A stretch of DNA of 36,257 nucleotides from JAFGFY01 sp964520425 (lineage in GTDB: Bacteria > Desulfobacterota > DSM-4660 > Desulfatiglandales > HGW-15), in contig CAZFMX010000027.1 in the NCBI GenBank assembly GCA_964520425.1, forward strand, positions 1 to 36,257, given 5' to 3'. Below, piece by piece: positions 25,430-31,862 of the stretch (position 1 is the first letter of the stretch; the number at the start of each line of letters is the position of its first letter). Below the pieces are notes generated by a model. It did not search any database, was not told the DNA's origin, and was given only the letters and a program-made list of their open reading frames with translations. The translations under genes and the position numbers were made by a program.

Positions 25430-26785
25430 ATGAGACCTGAGTTCATCCTAATAAATCCCTGGATCTACGACTTCGCGGCCTATGACCTGTGGTCCAAGCC
25501 CTTAGGGCTCCTTACCCTCGCGGGTTTTCTCAGAAGCCGAGGAGGGAAGATTCATCTGATTGACTGCCTGGACGTCCATCATCCCGCCCTGTTTCATAGT
25601 CCATCCCTGAAAAAACCGGTAAGACGGGCTTATGGAACCGGTAAGTTCTGGAAAAAGAAGGTCCCCAAGCCTCCTCCTTTGAAACATGTCACAAGATCTT
25701 ATAGCCGATACGGAATCAGCAAACAAGCTTTTGTCAAGGATTTGGAAGCCGTCAAAAATCCTGCTGCGATCCTGGTGACCTCTCTCATGACTTACTGGTA
25801 TCCAGGGGTTTACGAGGCCCTCTCTTTGGCTAAGAAGATCCATCCCAATGTCCCCTTGATCCTGGGCGGGATCTATGCCCGCCTTTGCCGAAACCATGCG
25901 CTTCGGTTTTCAGGGGCAGACCGTGTGGTCAATCAAGAAGATCCGATCCATCCTCAATTCGTCCTGAGCGTTTTGGAAGAATTCGACATCTCAGTTGGAG
26001 GAAAGTTACAGGAAAAGAATGAGCCCTATTATCCTGCCTTTGATCTCCTGCGAAAAATAGACTACGTCTGTCTTTCAACCTCAACCGGGTGTCCTTTTCG
26101 TTGCCAATATTGCGCCAGTCATTTCCTGAATCCCAAGTTCTCACAACGTAATCCGCACCATGTCTTTGAAGAAGTCCTGTATTGGCGCAAGAATTACGGC
26201 GTCAAAGATTTTGCCTTATATGATGACGCCCTCCTCCTTCATTCAGACACGCACATGAGTATTTTTCTGGAAGAATTGATAGGAATGAACCTGGGGCTGA
26301 GGTTCCATACTCCGAACGCGCTTCATGTCAGGGAGATTACGCCGGAGATTGCCGGACTGCTTCAACGAGCGGGATTCCGCACGATCCGTCTGGGACTGGA
26401 AACCTCGGATTTGAAAATGCATCAAGACCTGGATCAGAAAGTATCTGAAGGAGAATTCGAAAGGGCTGTTTTTCACCTGAAAAAAGCAGGTTTTTCAAAC
26501 AAGCAGATCGGTGCCTACATCCTTATGGGACTCCCCGGGCAGTCGGTTGACTCGGTCATGAACACCATAGGATTCGTGGCAGGAATCGGGGCTATGCCTT
26601 ATCTCGCCGAGTATTCTCCCCTTCCCCACACCTCCATGTGGAAAAAGGCCGTCGCCTCATCTGATTATGATCTTGCCTCTGAACCCCTGTTCCACAATAA
26701 CACCCTCTTGCCTTGCTGGAGCGTGGATGAAAGGGCAAGAGTCCCTGAACTCAAAAAGCTGGTCAAAGAGACTAGGCAGGGTTAA
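25430..26785 (+). CDS. B12-binding-domain radical SAM protein, unknown substrate
   Basis: 451 residues from MRPEFILINPWIYDFAAYDL. The N-terminal ~170 residues have the cobalamin-binding Rossmann pattern (LLTLAGFLRSRGGKIHLIDCLD, PLILGGIYARLC) but no DxHxxG histidine is visible. The radical SAM core begins at ~210 with CPFRCQYC (C-x3-C-x2-C at ~221, 225 and 228), then LYDDALL, TIRLGLETSD and YILMGLPGQ. TTG and ATG starts up to 15 codons upstream are possible. No Shine-Dalgarno decides between them. It stands alone between dtd and the MshEN-like gene, so the substrate cannot be inferred. Confidence 0.88.
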   Translation: MRPEFILINPWIYDFAAYDLWSKPLGLLTLAGFLRSRGGKIHLIDCLDVHHPALFHSPSLKKPVRRAYGTGKFWKKKVPKPPPLKHVTRSYSRYGISKQAFVKDLEAVKNPAAILVTSLMTYWYPGVYEALSLAKKIHPNVPLILGGIYARLCRNHALRFSGADRVVNQEDPIHPQFVLSVLEEFDISVGGKLQEKNEPYYPAFDLLRKIDYVCLSTSTGCPFRCQYCASHFLNPKFSQRNPHHVFEEVLYWRKNYGVKDFALYDDALLLHSDTHMSIFLEELIGMNLGLRFHTPNALHVREITPEIAGLLQRAGFRTIRLGLETSDLKMHQDLDQKVSEGEFERAVFHLKKAGFSNKQIGAYILMGLPGQSVDSVMNTIGFVAGIGAMPYLAEYSPLPHTSMWKKAVASSDYDLASEPLFHNNTLLPCWSVDERARVPELKKLVKETRQG

Positions 26786-26851
26786 AGGTCAGCGGCCCTT
26801 CAACTTTTGCTCCATTCGGCCCGAGCTTATGGCCGAGGGCATGACAGGTTG

Positions 26852-26908
26852 CCCGTCCTAAACACGACGGGTTTACCCGGTTAGACACTTCATGTCTAAC
26901 GGGGTAAA
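26852..26908. repeat. Two abutting hairpins
   Basis: CCCGTC-n8-GACGGG (26852-26871) is followed without a gap by TTTACCCGGTTAGACA-cttca-TGTCTAACGGGGTAAA (26872-26908), a 16-bp stem with one mismatch. No T-run follows on the plus strand. It may be a REP-like palindrome or a weak terminator for the radical SAM gene. Confidence 0.5.
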
Positions 26909-26948
26909 AAGGTTGAAGAAATGATGCGAAAAAAGGTTTTTCGAAACC

Positions 26949-26997
26949 AAAAATCAGGGATTACCCGATAGACAGTCTAAGAATATTCATTTAAAAT
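26949..26997 (+). promoter_or_regulatory. Promoter with GGG-n4-CCC operator-like motif, copy A
   Basis: ATCAGGGATTACCCGA directly precedes a -35 box TAGACA (26969-26974), then a 17-bp spacer and the -10 box TAAAAT (26992-26997). The motif plus -35 recurs at 27433 and 28621. It lies 66 bp before the ATG of the MshEN-like gene and is its likely promoter. Confidence 0.6.
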
Positions 26998-27062
26998 AAT
27001 AGGTTCTGATTCTAGCCGTACTAAGGGCTCGAACCTGTTCACTGGTGCATTCGGAGAGTAAT

Positions 27063-27305
27063 ATGGTATTAAAACGAATTGAGAAACGCTTTGGTACTGT
27101 AGCTATCGAAAAAGGATATATCACGATAGAGCAGCTCATGGACGCTTTGTATATTCAAGTGCGAGAGGATCTGTCGGGGAAAAAGCATCGACTTATCGGC
27201 AAAATCCTATACGATCAGGGACACCTAACCATCGACCAAATCGAACGAGTAGTTGCCTCGATGGGTTCACACGACTTTTCCACGCGCAGTCAAATTGACG
27301 AATAA
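27063..27305 (+). CDS. Small MshEN-like domain protein
   Basis: An 80-residue protein. The sequence FGTVAIEKGYITIEQLMDALYIQ...HRLIGKILYDQGHLTIDQIERVVASM has two 'x-G-x-(I/L)-T-x-(E/D)-Q-(L/I)' helical units. This is the pattern of the N-terminal domain of type II secretion/pilus ATPases (MshEN), some of which bind c-di-GMP. It stands alone with no ATPase domain. ATG at 27063 is preceded by GGAGAG; another ATG six codons earlier has no site. Function unknown; c-di-GMP sensing is a guess from the fold. Confidence 0.75.
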   Translation: MVLKRIEKRFGTVAIEKGYITIEQLMDALYIQVREDLSGKKHRLIGKILYDQGHLTIDQIERVVASMGSHDFSTRSQIDE

Positions 27306-27432
27306 AGCGCCCTCCTGAATCTGAAGGGACATTAAAAAGAACGACTACTGACTACGTGGTCAAGAATGCCCTGCTCTTTTATTGCCCTCATACGCTCCCT
27401 TACTCAAAAAATCAGATTTTTCGCCTCGATAA

Positions 27433-27477
27433 ATCAGGGTTTCCCCGATAGACAAACGATGTGCTGTAAGGTAAATC
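27433..27477 (+). promoter_or_regulatory. Promoter with GGG-n4-CCC operator-like motif, copy B
   Basis: ATCAGGGTTTCCCCGA followed by -35 TAGACA (27449-27454), a 17-bp spacer and TAAATC (27472-27477). It drives the first duplicated element. The last two bases of the -10 box deviate from consensus, which suits activator dependence. Confidence 0.5.
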
Positions 27478-27483
27478 AGAATC

Positions 27484-27706
27484 CGCCATGGTTTCAGGGC
27501 GCCATGGTAGACCTCCGCCCCTGGCAAGCCACTCCATCCGCATTGTCAGGGGCTTTATTTCAGTCCAAGATAATGGTTGACAGAGGTCTTGATTTTAGGT
27601 AAATCTTACTCAGTTTAGAATATGGCAGTTAACCCTTTAACCGAGAGGGTAATATGAACCGATTAGCGGAACCCCATTTCTTTCAGAGAAAGATTTGGGG
27701 TTTTTT
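27484..27706 (+). ncRNA. Candidate small RNA, copy 1
   Basis: Predicted transcript from the upstream promoter (or from an internal one, TTGACA at 27577-27582, 17 bp, TAAATC at 27600-27605) to the terminator at 27671-27706. No ORF with a start site. Potential stems: CCATGG (27485-27490) with CCATGG (27502-27507), CCCCTG with CAGGGG (about 27518-27551), and ACCCT-n9-AGGGT in the best-conserved part (27607-27656). The counterpart at 28672-28895 is at constant offset 1188 with no indels, and 57 bp around 27600-27656 are almost identical. Not a family I recognise. Confidence 0.45.
27671..27706 (+). terminator. Intrinsic terminator of ncRNA copy 1
   Basis: CCCCA-tt-TCTTTC-aga-GAAAGA-tt-TGGGG (27672-27700) followed by six T. 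A good Rho-independent terminator on the plus strand, upstream of the lipoprotein gene. Confidence 0.85.
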
Positions 27707-27894
27707 GTGAAACCGCTTAGAAGAAAAGCAGGCCCAAAGAGCAAAAACACAAAATGATGAAATACATTGACGCACATGAGGGTGCCGACGAGCAACGGTT
27801 ATTTATCTTACAGGATTGAATGATGACATCGTTTGGAAGCAATAAGAACCCGTTCATTGATCGGTGTCGGTGTATCCAAGGGAGAGAGACAGGA

Positions 27895-28533
27895 ATGAGA
27901 AAGTTGCTGATTCTAACCGGTAGTTTAATCCTTCTAAGTTCGGTCGGATGCGGCGGAGCATTTTTACAGTCCCGGGTTCTTGTGGATGAATCCTTTCGTG
28001 ATTCGACGTTTCTTTTAGACGGGAAGAAGATAGGATTCATAACACCCAGTTCTGGAAACCTATTAGAAGACCACTGGGTATTGCTGGACCTGTTCGCAAA
28101 GACTCTACAGGAGGAACGAAAAGAGACTGAAGTTGTTCTTCCTGCTCAGTCACTGAGTTTTCTCAATCAAACGGGTTTGGCGAGGGAGTACAATGAGGCA
28201 ATCAAGGATTTTCAAATCACCGGCGTTTTGGACCAAGGAATATTGACCAAGATACATGAAATCATGGGGGTTCAATATCTGGTTTATTTGAGCCTGAATA
28301 GTTTCAACCAGTATCCTTCAACCAGATTGAGCATATTGGGATTGCGATTAATCGACTCTCAGACAGCCACACTGCGACTTTTTATTCGGATTATCCAGGC
28401 TAGTCAGGGCAGAATTGTCTGGGAAGGTTCAGCAGAAGGCATCATCACGAGGGAGGATTTCAGGGCCAGACCTATTACTTTAAACGAACTTGGTCAGTTG
28501 GCTTGTTATGAGTTGGTCAAAGACCTGCCCTGA
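27895..28533 (+). CDS. Putative lipoprotein of unknown function
   Basis: 212 residues from MRKLLILTGSLILLSSVGCGG, a signal peptide with a lipobox-like SSVGC (cysteine ~19). The mature part begins GGAFLQSRVLVDESFRDSTFLLDGKKIGFITPSSG and ends REDFRARPITLNELGQLACYELVKDLP, with a central alternating alpha/beta pattern like that of periplasmic CsgG/TolB-N-type domains (GVQYLVYLSLNSFNQYPSTRLSILGLRLIDSQTATL). ATG at 27895 follows a GGGAGAGAGACAGGA site. A longer frame upstream is rejected for lack of a signal peptide. It lies between the two duplicated elements. Confidence 0.8.
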   Translation: MRKLLILTGSLILLSSVGCGGAFLQSRVLVDESFRDSTFLLDGKKIGFITPSSGNLLEDHWVLLDLFAKTLQEERKETEVVLPAQSLSFLNQTGLAREYNEAIKDFQITGVLDQGILTKIHEIMGVQYLVYLSLNSFNQYPSTRLSILGLRLIDSQTATLRLFIRIIQASQGRIVWEGSAEGIITREDFRARPITLNELGQLACYELVKDLP

Positions 28534-28620
28534 TCGAGGTATTGAATGCCGGAGTAATTCACTCAAGTGAAGGATATCCTCCAAAACCATACCTAAAAAT
28601 ATAGTTCTTCAAAGCCAAAA

Positions 28621-28665
28621 ATCAGGGTTTTCCCGATAGACAAGCTGTGTGCAGTAAGGTAAATG
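28621..28665 (+). promoter_or_regulatory. Promoter with GGG-n4-CCC operator-like motif, copy C
   Basis: ATCAGGGTTTTCCCGA followed by -35 TAGACA (28637-28642), a 17-bp spacer and TAAATG (28660-28665). It drives the second duplicated element and is the nearest recognisable promoter motif region upstream of cas3. Confidence 0.5.
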
Positions 28666-28671
28666 AGAATC

Positions 28672-28895
28672 TGCCATGGCTTCAGGGGACCGTGGTGAAC
28701 CTCCGCCTCTGGCAAGCCACTCCAGCCGCATTGTTATGGAGTTTCTTTCATTCCAAGATAATGGTTGATAGAGACATTGATTTTAGATAAATCTTACTCA
28801 GTTTATAATATGGCAGTTAACCCTTTAACCGAGAGGGTAATATGGACTGACGACCAGAGCCCCATTTCTCAAATAGAGAGATGGGGCTTTGTTTT
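28672..28895 (+). ncRNA. Candidate small RNA, copy 2
   Basis: Paralogue of the transcript at 27484-27706. The CCATGG/CCATGG stem of copy 1 appears here as CCATGG/CCGTGG, kept by a U-G pair. The internal promoter is TTGATA (28765-28770), 17 bp, TAAATC (28788-28793). The block around TTACTCAGTTTATAATATGG and AACCCTTTAACCGAGAGGGT is the same as in copy 1 but for one base. The CCCCTG/CAGGGG stem of copy 1 is not well kept. It ends at the terminator before cas3. Confidence 0.45.
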
Positions 28896-28897
28896 CT
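28858..28897 (+). terminator. Intrinsic terminator upstream of cas3
   Basis: GCCCCATTTCTC-aaata-GAGAGATGGGGC, a 12-bp stem including one T-G pair, followed by TTTGTTTTC. Many bases differ from the copy 1 terminator, but the pairing is kept. It lies about 70 bp before the cas3 start, so transcripts from the element would have to read through it to express cas genes. Confidence 0.8.
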
Positions 28898-28965
28898 GCA
28901 AGTCAGAGCAAAAACACGCTGACGGGAGCGAAACCGGGGCTACCTTTTTCCATTACTAAAAAGAT

Positions 28966-31149
28966 ATGATCAAAGAATATTACGCCCACAGCAAACCAGG
29001 AAAACCACCATCGGAATGGCAACCGCTTGAGGAGCATTTGCGGAATGTTGCCCAAAAAGCCGAAAAATGTGCTGCAAAGTTTCAATCTGCCGATTGGGCA
29101 TGGAATGCGGCTTGGCTTCATGATCTGGGTAAAGCGGCGGATGAATTTCAGGCATATCTTCTCAGGGAAAATAGTCTGGATGATTCCGAATACGACGGGA
29201 CAGGTCATGGCAGAGTGAATCACTCAAGTGCAGGAGCAGCCTTCGCGGAAGAAATACTTGGTCCCATTATCGGAGTAATAAACGCTTATCTTGCGGCTGG
29301 GCACCATGCCGGACTGCCTGATTTTTATTCTTCTGATACTGGCCGTGCTGCATTGCAGGTTCGGCTTGAGGAAGGGAAAGAAAACCTTAGCCGCATTCGC
29401 TCTGCTACTGAAGAGATTGGAAAGCAACTCCATCTGAACATCAAGCTCCCAGCCTTTGTAAAACCATACAATTTCCACTTTTGGGTGCGGATGCTTTTTT
29501 CCTGCCTGGTAGACGCCGATTTCCTCGATACGGAAGAGGTTATGAACCCGGAGGAGGCCAAAGTAAGAGGGAGATATCCCCCTCTGACCGAATTAAAGGA
29601 TCTTTTCGATATCCACATGCATAAAATGGTGAGTGAATCTCCAAACACTCCGGTAAACGCAGCACGGCAAGAAGTTTTGGACGCTTGCAAAGACGCAGCG
29701 AAGCAGGAACCCGGTCTTTTTTCCCTTACTGTGCCAACCGGTGGCGGCAAGACATTGTCAGGGATGGCCTTTGCGCTTGATCACGCCGTGCGATACGGCA
29801 AGAGCCGGATCATCTATGTTATTCCATACACCAGCATCATCGAACAAACCGCAAAAATATTATCTGATATTTTTGGGATCGAAAATGTCGTTGAGCACCA
29901 CAGTAACCTTGATCCGGACAAAGAAACCCAACGATCCAGACTCGCCGCCGAAAACTGGGATGCACCCGTTATAGTCACCACAAACGTTCAATTTTTCGAA
30001 TCACTGTATGCCGCCAAATCGAACCGCTGCCGTAAGCTGCACAACATCATCAACAGCGTCGTCATTCTTGATGAAGCTCAACTCCTGCCCCCGGAATTGC
30101 TTGATCCGTGTGTAGAGGTGATGAACCAGCTTGTACGATATTATGGTGTAACTATGGTTCTTGCCACAGCCACTCAACCAGCGTTATCCAAGTTGGACCT
30201 GCCACGGGAGATTATCCCCAATCCAGCCGCACTCTATGAACGGCTCAAAAGAACTGAGATCATACTGCCGTCGAATATTAACAATTTGACCCAATGGGGA
30301 GATGTGGCAGGTAGCCTTCAACAGCACAATCAGGTGCTTTGCGTTGTTAATACTCGTCGTGATTGTTATGATCTTTATAAACTCATGCCACATGGCACGA
30401 TACATCTTTCAGCCCTCATGTGTGGAGAACACCGTTCTGAAGCGATACATGAGATCAAGCAAAGGCTCAGAGTCGGTCTTACTACTCGCGTTATCAGCAC
30501 TCAACTGGTGGAAGCGGGCGTGGATATTGATTTCCCGGTCGTGTATCGAGCCCTTGCCGGTTTGGACTCCATCGCCCAGGCTGGCGGACGCTGCAATCGC
30601 GAGGGCAAGCTTAACGCGGAAGACAGGCTGGGAGAGGTTCACGTCTTTGTGCCGCCTAAACCCGCCCCACGCGGACTGCTTCTCAAAGGGGAAAACACGA
30701 CCCGCGAATTGTTCAGTCTAGAGGATTTCAACCCGCAGAATCATGCTGAATTTACTCGTTATTTCAATTTATTTTATTCCAAAGTCAATGATACTGGCAG
30801 CAGATTCAAGGAATGGCTGCAAAAGGATATCCCAAGGGTTCATTTCCGCACAGCAGGCAATGAGTTTAAACTTATAGACGATCAGGCGCAGCAATCGGTA
30901 TTCGTCAGATTTGGAGACAGTGGGAAATGGCTGGACGAATTGCGGCGAATCGGACCGAAACGTCAGAATATGCGAAAGCTGCAACGTTATACGGTCAACT
31001 TGTCCAGAAGAGACTTTGAAAAAGCGAAAATAGATGGATTACTGGAAGAGGTATGGTCCGGGTTTTGGCTCTGGATTGGAAAATATGATGCTTGCCATGG
31101 CGTTGATTTGTTCGGTAGCGGCTGGGCATCGGAAGATTTGATGATTTGA
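28966..31149 (+). CDS. cas3: CRISPR-associated helicase/nuclease Cas3 (type I-C)
   Basis: Degrades target DNA after Cascade recognition. It is 727 residues. N-terminal HD nuclease: HD pair at ~52-53 (WLHDLGKAADEF), later histidines in RVNHSSAG and AAGHHAG. SF2 helicase: Walker A VPTGGGKT (~256-263), DEAQ box (~369-372), ATATQPAL motif III, and a C-terminal helicase domain with VSTQLVEAGVDIDFP-type (RVISTQLVEAGVDIDFP) and AQAGGRCNREG. Catalytic motifs look intact. First gene of the operon. The Shine-Dalgarno is weak. Confidence 0.97.
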   Translation: MIKEYYAHSKPGKPPSEWQPLEEHLRNVAQKAEKCAAKFQSADWAWNAAWLHDLGKAADEFQAYLLRENSLDDSEYDGTGHGRVNHSSAGAAFAEEILGPIIGVINAYLAAGHHAGLPDFYSSDTGRAALQVRLEEGKENLSRIRSATEEIGKQLHLNIKLPAFVKPYNFHFWVRMLFSCLVDADFLDTEEVMNPEEAKVRGRYPPLTELKDLFDIHMHKMVSESPNTPVNAARQEVLDACKDAAKQEPGLFSLTVPTGGGKTLSGMAFALDHAVRYGKSRIIYVIPYTSIIEQTAKILSDIFGIENVVEHHSNLDPDKETQRSRLAAENWDAPVIVTTNVQFFESLYAAKSNRCRKLHNIINSVVILDEAQLLPPELLDPCVEVMNQLVRYYGVTMVLATATQPALSKLDLPREIIPNPAALYERLKRTEIILPSNINNLTQWGDVAGSLQQHNQVLCVVNTRRDCYDLYKLMPHGTIHLSALMCGEHRSEAIHEIKQRLRVGLTTRVISTQLVEAGVDIDFPVVYRALAGLDSIAQAGGRCNREGKLNAEDRLGEVHVFVPPKPAPRGLLLKGENTTRELFSLEDFNPQNHAEFTRYFNLFYSKVNDTGSRFKEWLQKDIPRVHFRTAGNEFKLIDDQAQQSVFVRFGDSGKWLDELRRIGPKRQNMRKLQRYTVNLSRRDFEKAKIDGLLEEVWSGFWLWIGKYDACHGVDLFGSGWASEDLMI

Positions 31150-31172
31150 AACATGTCAAAGAGAGGTGAATC

Positions 31173-31862
31173 ATGAAAGGATTTTGTCTCGAAGTAAGCG
31201 GGCCTTATGCCTGCTTCACACGTCCGGAGATGAAGGTTGAGCGCGTCAGTTACGATGTGATCACACCGTCGGCCGCCCGCGCGGTTTTTGATTCGATTTT
31301 ATGGAAACCAGCCATTTTATGGCAGGTGACCCGCATCGAAGTGCTTGCGCCCATTCGTTGGATTTCAGTTAGGCGCAATGAAGTGGGAGCGGTAGCCTCA
31401 ATAAGAAAAAAACATATTTTTATCGAGGATGATCGCCAGCAAAAAGCCGGATTATTTTTACGCGATGTAAAATATCGGCTTTTTGCCGGGTTCGAGTTTA
31501 TCCCGCCGGAAAAGCGTGGCAATGTGTATAATCCGATTCCGGATTACCTGCAAGATAAGGAAGAACTTGCAGTTATCCGACAGGATGAAAAACCAGCAAA
31601 ATATGCCGCCATGTTCGAGCGCCGAGCGAAAAAAGGACAGTGTTTCAATCAGCCCTATCTGGGCTGCCGCGAATTCTCGGCACAATTTCGACTAGTCGAT
31701 CCGGTCGCCGAACCCACCACAGCCATTTCCGAAACACGAGATCTCGGCTGGATGCTTTATGATATGGATTACTCCGACCCCAACAACATAAAGCCCCAAT
31801 TCTTCCGGGCAGAACTCAACTGCGGAGTACTTGATCTCGACAACGTGGAGGTGCACTCATGA
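31173..31862 (+). CDS. cas5: CRISPR-associated Cas5c (Cas5d), crRNA endonuclease
   Basis: In type I-C this RAMP protein replaces Cas6: it cuts the pre-crRNA and stays on the 5' handle. It is 229 residues long. Conserved blocks: ERVSYDVITPSAARAVFDSILWKPA near the N-terminus, the candidate catalytic lysine/histidine cluster IRKKHIF (~78-83), and DDRQQKAGLFLRDVKYRL. ATG at 31173 has an AGAGAGG site. The stop overlaps the cas8c start (ATGA at 31859-31862). Confidence 0.96.
   Translation: MKGFCLEVSGPYACFTRPEMKVERVSYDVITPSAARAVFDSILWKPAILWQVTRIEVLAPIRWISVRRNEVGAVASIRKKHIFIEDDRQQKAGLFLRDVKYRLFAGFEFIPPEKRGNVYNPIPDYLQDKEELAVIRQDEKPAKYAAMFERRAKKGQCFNQPYLGCREFSAQFRLVDPVAEPTTAISETRDLGWMLYDMDYSDPNNIKPQFFRAELNCGVLDLDNVEVHS

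Larger units (their letters stand above)
26786..27062. other. Intergenic region before the MshEN-like gene
   Basis: Holds two adjacent hairpins (26852-26871 and 26872-26908) and a promoter with the shared GGG-n4-CCC motif (26949-26997). No gene is seen. Confidence 0.6.
27306..27894. other. Intergenic region holding ncRNA candidate copy 1
   Basis: A 589-bp gap. The middle (27433-27706) is the first copy of the duplicated promoter-terminator element. The rest (27707-27894) holds the lipoprotein leader with no further recognisable site. No protein gene is seen. Confidence 0.6.
28534..28965. other. Intergenic region upstream of cas3 with ncRNA candidate copy 2
   Basis: 432 bp. The duplicated element occupies 28621-28895. 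Only 70 bp lie between its terminator and cas3. No near-consensus promoter is seen in those 70 bp, and no leader or CRISPR repeat is present. Confidence 0.6.

Noticed and set aside
26879..26901. Integron attC-like GTTAGAC...GTCTAAC
   Set aside because: Both core heptamers fit the consensus, but their order is inverted relative to an attC site, the spacing is far too short, and there is no integrase or cassette.
27018..27045. tRNA T-arm-like GGTTCGAGCCC on the minus strand
   Set aside because: The flanking sequence does not give a T-stem of five pairs, an anticodon arm or an acceptor stem.
28765..28959. 64-codon ORF on the plus strand before cas3
   Set aside because: It crosses the ncRNA element and its terminator. 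The frame is not kept in the paralogous copy at 27577.
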